From Achromobacter xylosoxidans (GTDB lineage Bacteria > Pseudomonadota > Gammaproteobacteria > Burkholderiales > Burkholderiaceae_B), in contig NZ_CP061008.1 in NCBI RefSeq assembly GCF_014490035.1, positions 6,448,001 through 6,512,000 of the forward strand: a stretch of DNA of 64,000 nucleotides, in the 5' to 3' direction. Within the stretch, counting starts at the first letter, position 1; the number at the start of each line of letters is the position of its first letter. The notes beneath the pieces were generated by a model. The model was given only the letters and a program-made list of their open reading frames with translations, did no database searches and was not told where the DNA came from. A program made the translations under genes and the position numbers. Below, one piece after another: positions 37,664 through 47,282 of this stretch.

Positions 37664-37690
37664 AAGCCCACCCTCTCGGGTGGGCTTGGC
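37664..37690. terminator. bidirectional terminator between the Bug receptor and metF
   Basis: A 10-bp perfect stem, 37664-37673 with 37678-37687, with a TCTC loop. It lies between two convergent genes (stops at 37634 and 37711). A run of A precedes and short T runs follow, so it can serve both strands. Confidence 0.85.
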
Positions 37691-37710
37691 CTTTATGGCG
37701 GGGCAGCCTG

Positions 37711-38559
37711 TTACGCCTGCACCGCTAGTTCCTTCCACACCGCCAGCGGCGCTTCCGCGTGGTTCAAGGTGTAGAAATGCAGGCCCGGCGCGCCGTTGTC
37801 CAGCAGCGTCTGGCACAGCTCGGTGACCACGTCCACGCCGAAGGCGCGGATGGAGGCCTTGTCGTCGCCGAACTCGGCCAGGCGCAGACGGATCCAGCGC
37901 GGCACTTCCGCGCCGCACATTTCCGAGAAGCGCAGCAGCTGCGTGTGGTTCGTGATGGGCATGATGCCCGGCACGATAGGCACGTTCACGCCCTTGGCCT
38001 GGGCCCGGTCGACGAAGTCGAAGTAAGCGTCGGCGTTGAAGAAGTATTGCGTGATGGCTGCGTCGGCGCCAGCTTTGACCTTGTTCACGAAATGGTCCAG
38101 GTCGGCCGAGGGATTGGCTGCCTGGGGGTGCATTTCGGGATAGGCCGCGACTTCGATGTGGAACCAGTCGCCCGTTTCCTCGCGGATGAACGACACCAGC
38201 TCGTTGGCGTAACGCAGTTCGCCCGCATCGCCGCCCATGCCCGAGGGCAGGTCGCCGCGCAGGGCCACCACGCGCCGCACACCGTCGTTCTTGTAGGCCT
38301 GGAGGATGTCCCGCAGATCCTGGCGCGTGGCGCCGACGCACGAAAGGTGCGGCGCCGCCTCGCAACCCAGGTTGCGCAGCGTGCGCACGGCGTCCGCCGT
38401 GCCGGCGCGGGTGGAACCGCCCGCGCCGAAGGTCACGCTGACGTACTTGGGCTGGATGGCCAGCATCTGCTTGGCCGCGCGCACCATCCGTTCCTGGCCG
38501 GCCAGGTCGCGCGGCGGGAAGAATTCCAGACTGAAAGCGGGAGTAGTCGAATCAGACAT
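37711..38559 (-). CDS. metF: methylenetetrahydrofolate reductase
   Basis: A 282-residue flavoenzyme that reduces 5,10-methylene-THF to 5-methyl-THF, the methyl donor for methionine synthesis. FSLEFFPPR near the N-terminus and the folate/FAD barrel motifs VSVTFGAGGSTR and LRGDLP are present. The length equals the usual 280-300. Its ATG overlaps the stop of the upstream small membrane protein (TAATG), so translation is coupled. With ahcY upstream it forms a methyl-cycle unit. Confidence 0.95.
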   Translation of the reverse strand: MSDSTTPAFSLEFFPPRDLAGQERMVRAAKQMLAIQPKYVSVTFGAGGSTRAGTADAVRTLRNLGCEAAPHLSCVGATRQDLRDILQAYKNDGVRRVVALRGDLPSGMGGDAGELRYANELVSFIREETGDWFHIEVAAYPEMHPQAANPSADLDHFVNKVKAGADAAITQYFFNADAYFDFVDRAQAKGVNVPIVPGIMPITNHTQLLRFSEMCGAEVPRWIRLRLAEFGDDKASIRAFGVDVVTELCQTLLDNGAPGLHFYTLNHAEAPLAVWKELAVQA

Positions 38560-38894
38560 TAGGGGATCAGCTTCGTGAGCAGGCCAGAGATGATGCTGTA
38601 CAGGATCGCACCGCCCACGGCCCACCAGAACCCGTTGACCTGGAAGCCCTTCAGCACGGAGCCGACGAACCAGAACAACAAGGCGTTGATGACGATGAGG
38701 AAGAGACCGAGAGTGACGATCGTGATCGGCAGCGTCAGCAGCACCAGCACCGGCTTGACCAGCATGTTCACCAGACCCAGCACCAGCGCGGCGATGAGCG
38801 CCGATCCGAAGCTGGCCACGGTGATGCCGGGCAGCAGGTAGGCCACGGCCAGCAAGGCCACCGCGTTCAGGATCCAGACGAGTATCAATGCCAT
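38559..38894 (-). CDS. small four-helix membrane protein, phage-holin-like superfamily IV
   Basis: A 111-residue, very hydrophobic protein with four predicted membrane segments: LVWILNAVALLAVAYLLPGI, then LVNMLVKPVLVLLTLP, TLGLFLIVINALLFW, and WAVGGAILYSIISGLL. The pattern matches the YvlD/holin-like family. A phage role is unlikely: it sits between ahcY and metF, an order I recall as conserved in beta-proteobacteria, and it overlaps the metF start. Its function is unknown. Confidence 0.88.
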   Translation of the reverse strand: MALILVWILNAVALLAVAYLLPGITVASFGSALIAALVLGLVNMLVKPVLVLLTLPITIVTLGLFLIVINALLFWFVGSVLKGFQVNGFWWAVGGAILYSIISGLLTKLIP

Positions 38895-39014
38895 GTTCGA
38901 TCTCCTGTTGTGAGCCCGCCGGCCCTGTCGCGGCGATACGTTCGCGACAGGGGTCCCGCAGACCGGAAAGCCCGCGCCGACATGGCGCGGCACTTGCCTA
39001 TTTTGCTACAACCA

Positions 39015-40433
<1,419 letters not shown>

Positions 40434-40537
40434 GGTGTGTAGGCTCCACGTGAAATACGAACGGCGCAGGATATGGCCGGACAACGCGAAGGCACCACGA
40501 AGGTCGAGTGCTCGCCTTTCCCGCCATATGCGACAAA

Positions 40538-40666
40538 GGTGAGCGCCGTTGCTGTAGCGCCGCGCAAGGCGCGCCGCTTGAACAAGGATTCCTGAGCCTG
40601 GCGAGCCTGGCCCCGCTTGCCGTGCCGGCTGGCGGGAACCGCAGGGTCGTCGCAACGCTCCTCAGG
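40538..40666 (-). promoter_or_regulatory. SAH riboswitch upstream of ahcY
   Basis: Read on the minus strand, the leader contains, in order, GAGGAGCGTTGCGAC, CCAGGCTCGCC and AACGGCGCTCACC. These are the conserved blocks of the S-adenosylhomocysteine riboswitch, at the right spacing. A -10-like TACAAT (40682 to 40677) is ten bases upstream of its 5' end. Binding of SAH is known to raise ahcY expression in this class. About 105 bases separate it from the start codon. Confidence 0.9.
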
Positions 40667-40704
40667 ATTGCCGGGCATTGTACCCGGGAACCGTCCGCCA
40701 AGGA

Positions 40705-41811
40705 TCAAACCCCTGGCTCCCTGGCGGGCATTTCGCCGCCAGGCCGCCGCGCAAGCACGGCCCCTTCGGGCACGCACGACGCCTGCGCATGCTCCGCGCC
40801 GCGGGCGCTCCCGTCCAGCGGCACCAGTGCAGCCAGCAGGGTCGCGGCCACCGAGTCCCAGCTGCGCGTCAGGGCGTGTTCGCGCACCGCATGGCGGTCC
40901 AGCGACAGGGCCGAGCGGCAGGCATGGGCCAGGTCTTCGTCCAGGAAACCGGTGACGCCCTGGGTCACCACCGCCAGCGGCGCTTCGCTGCGGAAAGCGG
41001 CGACCGGCGTGCCGCAGGCCATGGCCTCCAGCATGACCAGGCCGAAGGTGTCAGTCAGGCTGGGGAAGACGAAGGCGTCGGCCGACCCGTAGAGCGCCGG
41101 CAGCGCTTCGTCGTGCCGCATGCCCAGGAAAATCGCGCCGGGAAAGCGCTTCTTCAGCCGCGCCTCATCCGGCCCCGCCCCCACCACCACCTTGCTGCCC
41201 GGCAGGTCCAGCGACAGGAAGGCGTCCAGATTCTTCTCGCGCGCCACGCGGCCCACGCTCAGGAATACGGGACGGGGCAGGTCCGGGAAGGCCTGGCCTG
41301 CCCCCGGCTGGAACTTGCGCGGATCCACCCCGCGCGACCAGATCTGCAGGTTCCCCAGGCCGCGCCGCGCCAGCACGTCGCGCACCGTGGGCGTAGGCAC
41401 CAGCACCCGCTGCGAGGGCCGGTGGAACCAGCGCAGATAACGCCAGGGCAAGGCCGCCGGGATGCCCATGCGCGCCTGCAGGTAGTCCGGGAACATGGTG
41501 TGGAACGACGTCGTGAAGCGCCAGCCCCGCGCCAGCGCCATACGGCGCGCGGCCAGGCCCAGCGGGCCTTCGGTGGCGATGTGCAGGGCGTCGGGCACGA
41601 TGTCGCCCAGGATGCGGCGCAATTGCCGGCCGGGCTGCAGACACAGCCGCAGGTCGGGCTCGGAGGGCGCCGGCACGGTGCGGCTGCCCTGCGGGTTCAC
41701 CACGATCAGCTCGTGGCCCCATTCTCCAAGGATCTGCTGCATGGTCGTCCAGGTGCGGACGACGCCATTGACTTGCGGATGCCAGGCATCCGTGACCAGG
41801 ACGATGCGCAT
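40705..41811 (-). CDS. GT4-family glycosyltransferase (mannosyltransferase-like)
   Basis: A 368-residue GT-B enzyme beginning [20 protein letters not shown], typical of alpha-mannosyl or glucosyl transferases acting on lipids. The C-terminal donor site [21 protein letters not shown] holds the EX7E glutamates. The start at 41811 was preferred to a TTG at 41832. The acceptor is unknown; diacylglycerol or phosphatidylinositol-like lipids are possible. It sits alone upstream of ahcY on the same strand, and the riboswitch promoter lies in its 3' end region. Confidence 0.88.
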   Translation of the reverse strand: MRIVLVTDAWHPQVNGVVRTWTTMQQILGEWGHELIVVNPQGSRTVPAPSEPDLRLCLQPGRQLRRILGDIVPDALHIATEGPLGLAARRMALARGWRFTTSFHTMFPDYLQARMGIPAALPWRYLRWFHRPSQRVLVPTPTVRDVLARRGLGNLQIWSRGVDPRKFQPGAGQAFPDLPRPVFLSVGRVAREKNLDAFLSLDLPGSKVVVGAGPDEARLKKRFPGAIFLGMRHDEALPALYGSADAFVFPSLTDTFGLVMLEAMACGTPVAAFRSEAPLAVVTQGVTGFLDEDLAHACRSALSLDRHAVREHALTRSWDSVAATLLAALVPLDGSARGAEHAQASCVPEGAVLARRPGGEMPAREPGV

Positions 41812-41889
41812 GATGGAGCCGGAAGTGGGCAATAGCGCGATTTAGCCCGCGCCATGTGACATGCCCAAGACGGCCTGCGCGGCCGCCGG

Positions 41890-42126
41890 CTAATTGTTGC
41901 GGCGGGGATACCCTTGCGCCGTGATGCGCACCCAGACTTCGCGCTTTTCCTCTTCTGTCATGAACACCCAGTTGGCGACTTCCATGGCGGTGCGGCCGCA
42001 GCCGCGGCAAATGTCGTCAAACAACGTGGAGCAGACGGCCACGCAGGGCGAATCCGAAGCCTTGAAGGCGCGTTGCGCGTCTTCGGCGTCGGGGAGTTTG
42101 GAGAGGTCGACGTGGTGCTGATTCAT
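41890..42126 (-). CDS. DUF1289 small cysteine-motif protein
   Basis: A 78-residue protein with DSPCVAVCSTLFDDICRGCGRT: four cysteines spaced C-x3-C-x7-C-x2-C, a probable zinc or iron site and the DUF1289 signature. FMTEEEKREVWVRI follows. Function is unknown. It lies between the glycosyltransferase and hydrolase genes on the same strand. Confidence 0.88.
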   Translation of the reverse strand: MNQHHVDLSKLPDAEDAQRAFKASDSPCVAVCSTLFDDICRGCGRTAMEVANWVFMTEEEKREVWVRITAQGYPRRNN

Positions 42127-42231
42127 CGGGCGTAGGTTAACACCCGGAGTGCGTCCCCTTTTGGATGGCCCTATGCCCCGCCCGGACTTGAATACCTGCC
42201 CGCGCGCACGGTGCTACACGCGGGCAGCCCT

Positions 42232-43122
42232 CTATTCGCGCCAGCCGAAAAACTCCCTGGCCTGCGCCAGCAGCGCGTCCGGACATTCTTCCGCCAGATA
42301 GTGCGCGCCCGGCAACGGACCGCCGGATACCTCGTCCGCGATCGCGCGCCATAGCGTCAGCACGTCGAAGTTGCGGCCCACGGCGCCGCGCTCGCCCCAC
42401 AGCGCACGCAATGGCAGGCGCAGGCGTTCGCCGGCCTCCCGGCCGGCGCGGTCGTGCTCCAGGTCCAGCGTGGCGGAAGCGCGGTAGTCCTCGCAGATGC
42501 CCGTGGCCCAGCCGGGCAGTTGCGCCGCGCGTTCGTACTCGGCCATGGCCTCAGCGGAAAAATGCGCCAGTCCGCCGGGCCGCCCGCCCATCACGGAACG
42601 CAGGTAGAACACCGGGTCGCGCTCGATCATGGTTTCGGGCAGCGGCGCCGGCTGGATCAGCCAGAACCAGTGGTAATAGGCCTGGGCGAAGGCGCGCGTG
42701 GTGCCTTCGTACATGTCCAGCGTGGGCGCGATGTCCAGCAGCATCATGCGGCTGACGGCGGCGGGATGGTCCAGCGCCAGCCGGTGCGCCACGCGCGCGC
42801 CGCGGTCGTGCGCCAGCACCTCGAAGCGCCGGTGGCCCAGGGCGCGCATCAAATCGACCATGTCGGCCGCCATCGCCCGCTTGGAATAGGCCGCGTGGTC
42901 CGGCGACGCGGCCGGCTTGTCGCTATCGCCGTAGCCGCGCAGGTCCGCCGCCACGCACGTGCGGTGGCGCGTCAGTTCCGGCCAGACGCGATGCCAGATG
43001 GCGTGGGTCTGGGGATGGCCATGCAGCAGCAGCAGCGGCGGGCCAGCGCCGTCGACGCGGGCTGCGATGTCGATGCCGTTGGCCGCGATGCGGCGCACGG
43101 GCAGGTCGAAGAATGCGGTCAT
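42232..43122 (-). CDS. alpha/beta hydrolase, fluoroacetate/haloacetate dehalogenase-like
   Basis: A 296-residue alpha/beta hydrolase. The oxyanion loop is HGHPQTHAIWHRV. The nucleophile elbow AHDRGARVAHR gives Asp106, with Arg107 and Arg110 that bind the carboxylate. HWFWLIQPAPLPE gives the His150-Trp151 pair of the halide pocket. The late GAHYLAEECP holds the catalytic His. This set matches characterised fluoroacetate dehalogenases. It overlaps the end of leuD by four bases, so it is co-translated with the leuCD pair. An epoxide hydrolase is the alternative. Confidence 0.85.
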   Translation of the reverse strand: MTAFFDLPVRRIAANGIDIAARVDGAGPPLLLLHGHPQTHAIWHRVWPELTRHRTCVAADLRGYGDSDKPAASPDHAAYSKRAMAADMVDLMRALGHRRFEVLAHDRGARVAHRLALDHPAAVSRMMLLDIAPTLDMYEGTTRAFAQAYYHWFWLIQPAPLPETMIERDPVFYLRSVMGGRPGGLAHFSAEAMAEYERAAQLPGWATGICEDYRASATLDLEHDRAGREAGERLRLPLRALWGERGAVGRNFDVLTLWRAIADEVSGGPLPGAHYLAEECPDALLAQAREFFGWRE

Positions 43123-43766
43123 ATGGCCTCTTGGTTCAGGCGGTCGCGCACACGGCGCGCCAGATCTTTCATCCAGGGATGCCGCGCCCAATGGCCGGCC
43201 TCGAAACGCTCCACCTCGTCCAGCCGCTGCAATGATGCGCCCACCATGTCCTGCCCCTGCGCGTACATGCGGCGGTGCCGTTCAGGCAGCGTGAACGCCG
43301 CCGTCCAGCCGTCCATGGCGGTGACGCGCCCGGCCGCCACATCGATGCCGACGCGGTTGGTGGCCGTATTGGACACCCTGGCAAGCAAGGCGTCGATCTC
43401 GGCCGGCGCCAGGCTGATCAGCAGCAGGCCGTTGTTCACCGCATTGAAGTAGAAGATCTCGCCGAAGCTGGGCGCGATCACCGCGCGGATGCCGAACTGC
43501 TGCAAACCCCACACCGCATGCTCGCGGCTGGAGCCGCAGCCGAAGTTCGGCCCCGCCACCACGATGGACGCGCCGGCGTAGGCGGGCTGGTTCAACACGA
43601 AATCGGGCCTGGGCGCGCCGCCCGCGTCAAAGCGCAGGTCATGCAGCAGGCCACGGTCCAGCCCTGCCTTGTCGATGATGCGCAGGAACTGCTTGGGCAT
43701 GATCTGGTCGGTGTCCAGATTGGAAAAAGGCAGCGGCGCGGCGACGCCCTCGATGATTGCGGTCAT
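43119..43766 (-). CDS. leuD: 3-isopropylmalate dehydratase small subunit (LeuD-like)
   Basis: A 215-residue swivel-domain subunit of an aconitase-family enzyme: ALPFSNLDTDQIMPKQFL at the N-terminus and GPNFGCGSSREHAVWGL at the substrate loop. It overlaps leuC by four bases. The gene context (Bug receptor, dehalogenase-like hydrolase, divergent LysR; no leuB) differs from a standard leucine operon. It may be a paralogue acting on a related hydroxy-diacid. Confidence 0.87.
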   Translation of the reverse strand: MTAIIEGVAAPLPFSNLDTDQIMPKQFLRIIDKAGLDRGLLHDLRFDAGGAPRPDFVLNQPAYAGASIVVAGPNFGCGSSREHAVWGLQQFGIRAVIAPSFGEIFYFNAVNNGLLLISLAPAEIDALLARVSNTATNRVGIDVAAGRVTAMDGWTAAFTLPERHRRMYAQGQDMVGASLQRLDEVERFEAGHWARHPWMKDLARRVRDRLNQEAI

Positions 43767-45184
43767 GCGTGTTGCTCCCAGACGCGGACGTCGACGATGC
43801 GGCCGGCCAGCGCGGCGGCGGCGGCCATGGCCGGAGACATCAGGTGCGTGCGGCCCGCGCGCCCCTGCCGGCCTTCGAAATTGCGGTTGGTGGTGGAGGC
43901 GCAGCGCTCGCCCGGGCTGAGCACGTCGTCATTCATGGCCAGGCACATGGAACAGCCGGGCTGGCGCCATTCGAAGCCGGCCTCGATCAGTTGCGCCGCG
44001 ATGCCCTCGGCCTCGGCCTGCGCGCGCACCGCGCCCGATCCGGGCACCACCATGGCCCGCACGCCGGCCGCCACCTTGCGGCCGCGCAACACGGCTGCCG
44101 CCGCGCGCAGATCCTCGATGCGTCCGTTGGTGCAGGAGCCGATGAACACGCGGTCTATCGGCACGCCGGCTATCGGCGTGCCCGGCGCGAGGCCGATGTA
44201 GTCCATGGCCTTCTCCAGCGCCAGGCGGGCCAGCGCGTCGGGCTCGGCCTGCGGGTCCGGCACCACGCCGTCCACCGGCATGGCCTGGTCCGGGCTGGTG
44301 CCCCAGGTGACGAAGGGCGCGATCGCGGCGGCATCCAGCACGTGCTCGGCGTCGAACGCGGCGTCCTCGTCCGAGCGCAGCGTGGCCCAATGGGCGCGCG
44401 CCTGCGCCAGCGCCTCGCCTTGCAGTTCGGGCGCATGCGCGGCGATGTAGGCCTCGGTGGTGGCGTCCGGCGCGATCAGCGCGGCGCGGGCGCCGGCTTC
44501 CACCGTCATGTTGCACAAGGTCATGCGGGCCTCGGCGGACAGCGCGGCGATGGCCTCGCCGCAGAACTCCACCGCATGCCCGCGCGCGCCTTGCGCGCCG
44601 ATGCGGTGCACAACGCAGATCACCAGGTCCTTGGCGGTGACACCGGCCGGCAGCGCGCCGTCGACGCGGATGCGCATGTTGCGCGCCACCCGGTACGCCA
44701 GCGTCTGCGTGGCCAATATGTGTTCGACCTCGGACGTGCCGATGCCGAAGCCCAGCGCGCCCAGCGCGCCGTAGGTGGTGGTGTGGCTGTCGCCGCACAG
44801 CACCACCATGCCCGGCAGCACCATGCCATGCTCAGGCGCGATCACGTGCTCGATCCCTTGCAGCGGATCGGTGGTGTCGAACAACGCGATGCCCTGCGCG
44901 TCGCAGTTGCGCTTGAGGTTGAGCGCCTGGCGCGACGAAGCGTCGTCGGCGATCACGCGCAGCGCCGCCGGCACCGGATGCGTGGGGATGATGTGGTCCA
45001 CCACCGCCATCTGCTGCCCGGGACGCAGCACGCCGCGCCCGCGCGCGGCCAGGCCGCTGAAGGCCTGCGGGCTGGTGTATTCGTTCATGATGTGCAGGTC
45101 GACGTAAAGCAGGATGTGCTCGTCGTCGATCCGGGCCACCTCATGGCTGGCCACCAGTTTGTCGTACAGCGTCTTGCCGGGCAT
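43763..45184 (-). CDS. leuC: 3-isopropylmalate dehydratase large subunit (LeuC-like)
   Basis: The 473-residue [4Fe-4S] subunit. The cluster cysteines are in IGSCTNGRIEDL and in PGCSMCLAMNDD (two). ERCASTTNRNFEGRQGR and HLMSPAMAAAAAL are the substrate and C-terminal motifs. The length is normal for LeuC (466-475). CGAAGGACG upstream supports the start. Together with leuD it would isomerise or hydrate a malate-type acid; the leucine pathway is the default reading, but the context favours catabolic use. Confidence 0.9.
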   Translation of the reverse strand: MPGKTLYDKLVASHEVARIDDEHILLYVDLHIMNEYTSPQAFSGLAARGRGVLRPGQQMAVVDHIIPTHPVPAALRVIADDASSRQALNLKRNCDAQGIALFDTTDPLQGIEHVIAPEHGMVLPGMVVLCGDSHTTTYGALGALGFGIGTSEVEHILATQTLAYRVARNMRIRVDGALPAGVTAKDLVICVVHRIGAQGARGHAVEFCGEAIAALSAEARMTLCNMTVEAGARAALIAPDATTEAYIAAHAPELQGEALAQARAHWATLRSDEDAAFDAEHVLDAAAIAPFVTWGTSPDQAMPVDGVVPDPQAEPDALARLALEKAMDYIGLAPGTPIAGVPIDRVFIGSCTNGRIEDLRAAAAVLRGRKVAAGVRAMVVPGSGAVRAQAEAEGIAAQLIEAGFEWRQPGCSMCLAMNDDVLSPGERCASTTNRNFEGRQGRAGRTHLMSPAMAAAAALAGRIVDVRVWEQHA

Positions 45185-45220
45185 GTCTTGCGTCCTTCGT
45201 AGTTGGGTCTTGCGGCCCGA

Positions 45221-46198
45221 TCAGTTGGCCTGGATGCCGGCGTCCTTGACGATGCCGGCCCAGCGCGTCATCTCGGCGGCCACCATCGCGTCGGTCTTGG
45301 CGGGCGTGGAAATCAGCGGATCGAAGCCTTCGCGGCCCATGCGCTGCTCCAGCTCGGGCGAACGCAAGGCCTGTTCGAGCTTGGCGTTCAGCGTGTCGAT
45401 CACGGCTTGCGGCGTGCCCGCGGGCGCGCTGATGACGAACCAGGTGTTGAACTCGTAGCCGGGCAGCCCGGACTCGGCGATGGTGGGCACGTCGGGCAAG
45501 AGCGGCGAACGCGTGGTGCCGGTCACGCCCAGCGCCTTGAGCTTCTTGCCGTCAACCTGCGGCTTGGCGGCGGACAGCACCGGAAAGCTCATCTGCACCT
45601 GGCCGCTGATGGTGTCCACCATGGCGGGGCCGCCGCCCTTGTAAGGCACGTGCAGGATCTGTGTCTTGGACACCGACTTGAACAGTTCCGCGGCCATGTG
45701 GAAGGTGCTGCCCGTGCCTGCCGAACCGAAGCTCAGGTCGTTGGCGGGCCTCGCGCGCACATAGGCCAGCAACTCGCTCACATTGGCCACGGGCAACTGG
45801 TTGGTCACCGTCAGCACGTGCTGCGACGTCCCTATCGTGCCGACCGAACGCAGGTCCTTGGTCGTGTCGAACGGCATGTTCTGGAACAACGCCGGGTTGA
45901 TCGCCAGCGACATGGTGTTGACGGCCAGCGTGTAGCCGTTGGGCTCGGCGCGCGCCACCGCGGCCATGCCGATGTTGCCGGAAGCGCCGGCGCGGTTCTC
46001 CACCACCACACTCTGCCCCAGGGCGCGGCCCCAGGCATCCGAAATCAGGCGTGCGGCGATGTCCACGCTGCCGCCGGGCGCGAACGGCACGATGAGCGTC
46101 ACGGCGCGCTGGGGAAAGGCGTCGGCGGCGGCCGGCTGGGTCCAACAGGATGCGGCGATGGCCGCGCATAGAACGCCGGCAGCTTTGTTGATCTTCAT
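45221..46198 (-). CDS. Bug-family (TctC) solute receptor
   Basis: A 325-residue periplasmic receptor. The signal peptide is KINKAAGVLCAAIAASCWT with cleavage near PAAADA. The family blocks are VTLIVPFAPGGSVDIAARL, VVENRAGASGNIGM and VPYKGGGPAMVDTISGQVQ. GAGGAGACC precedes the ATG. It is the first gene of the leftward cluster with leuC, leuD and the dehalogenase-like hydrolase. The cluster's substrate is probably the acid this receptor binds. Confidence 0.9.
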   Translation of the reverse strand: MKINKAAGVLCAAIAASCWTQPAAADAFPQRAVTLIVPFAPGGSVDIAARLISDAWGRALGQSVVVENRAGASGNIGMAAVARAEPNGYTLAVNTMSLAINPALFQNMPFDTTKDLRSVGTIGTSQHVLTVTNQLPVANVSELLAYVRARPANDLSFGSAGTGSTFHMAAELFKSVSKTQILHVPYKGGGPAMVDTISGQVQMSFPVLSAAKPQVDGKKLKALGVTGTTRSPLLPDVPTIAESGLPGYEFNTWFVISAPAGTPQAVIDTLNAKLEQALRSPELEQRMGREGFDPLISTPAKTDAMVAAEMTRWAGIVKDAGIQAN

Positions 46199-46288
46199 TC
46201 CTGGTCTCCTCGGTTGGCCGCGCCAGGCGGCTCTGTAGTGGTGAGCCCAGTGTATAAGCCGGTCCGGTTCTTATAATTACTTATCCAG

Positions 46289-46300
46289 ATAAAGCTTTAT
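46289..46300. promoter_or_regulatory. candidate LysR operator in the divergent promoter
   Basis: The perfect 12-bp palindrome ATAAAGCTTTAT lies in the AT-rich gap between the divergent Bug receptor and LysR genes, 25 bases before the lysR start. It contains the T-N11-A-like spacing when the flanking bases are included. Further AT-rich partial repeats run from 46271 to 46319. Confidence 0.5.
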
Positions 46301-46324
46301 TAAATTAAGTTTATAAATAAGCGC

Positions 46325-47248
46325 ATGGACGCCCTTTCCGATCTCGCCTTCTTCTCGCTGGTGGTCAAGCACGGCAACCTGTCCGCCGCCGCCCGCGAAC
46401 TGGGCCTGACCCCGCCCGCGGTCAGTACGCGCCTGGCCAAGCTGGAGCAGCGCCTGGGCGTGCGGCTGCTGAACCGCACCACCCGCCGGGTCAGCGTCAC
46501 GCAGGAAGGCGAGCTTTATCTGGCAGAAGGCGCACGCATCCTGACGGACCTGGAAGCGCTGGAACGTTCCGTATCGAGCGCCCGCGCCCGTCCCCAGGGG
46601 CTGCTGCGGCTGAATGCCACATTCGGCTTTGGCCGCGCCCACATCGTGCCCGCGGTGTCGGACTTCGCCCGCCAGTACCCGGAAGTGGAAGTCCAGATGC
46701 GCCTGACCGACAGGCCGCTGAACCTGATCGAAGAAGGCTTCGACGTGGCGGTGCGCTTTGGCGACCTGCCCGATGCGCGCCTGACCGCGCGCAAGATCGC
46801 GTCCAACCGGCGGCTGCTGTGCGCGTCGCCGCGCTACCTGGAAATCCATGGCGAGCCGCGCGCGCCGGGCGACCTGCAACGCCACCGCTGCATCGTGGTG
46901 CGCGAGAACGACGTGGCCTATGGCACCTGGCGGCTGGAATCGGGCCAACGCGCGGAGACCGTGAAAGTGCGCGGCCCGCTCAGCTCCAACGATGGGCAAA
47001 GCGCCCTGGAATGGGCGCTGGACGGCCACGGCATCGTCATGCGTTCAGAATGGGAAACGGCCGAGCACCTGCGCGCCGGCCGTCTGCGCGCGGTGCTGGC
47101 CGACTGGCGCACGCCGCCCGCGGACATCCATGCGCTGTATCCCGAACGCCTGAACCTGCCGGCCAAGACGATCGCCTTCGTGGAGTTCCTGTCGCAGCGC
47201 TTTGCCCGGCATCTGCGCGCACCAGGTTCGGACGACGCGGTCTGGTGA
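46325..47248 (+). CDS. LysR-family transcriptional regulator
   Basis: A 307-residue regulator with an N-terminal winged helix (DLAFFSLVVKHGNLSAAARELGLTPPAVSTRLAKLE) and a substrate-binding domain from about residue 90. It is divergent from the Bug-leuCD-hydrolase cluster, the usual position of a LysR activator controlling its neighbours. Its inducer would be a substrate or intermediate of that pathway, by inference. No ribosome site is obvious. Confidence 0.9.
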   Translation: MDALSDLAFFSLVVKHGNLSAAARELGLTPPAVSTRLAKLEQRLGVRLLNRTTRRVSVTQEGELYLAEGARILTDLEALERSVSSARARPQGLLRLNATFGFGRAHIVPAVSDFARQYPEVEVQMRLTDRPLNLIEEGFDVAVRFGDLPDARLTARKIASNRRLLCASPRYLEIHGEPRAPGDLQRHRCIVVRENDVAYGTWRLESGQRAETVKVRGPLSSNDGQSALEWALDGHGIVMRSEWETAEHLRAGRLRAVLADWRTPPADIHALYPERLNLPAKTIAFVEFLSQRFARHLRAPGSDDAVW

Positions 47249-47282
47249 ACCGGTCGCGTCCCGCTCCGGCGCGGCCGCGACG

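Noticed and set aside
38559..38894. Prophage remnant (holin-like protein)
   Set aside because: No other phage gene is nearby. The gene is coupled to metF and lies in the methyl-cycle order with ahcY, so it is a resident membrane protein.
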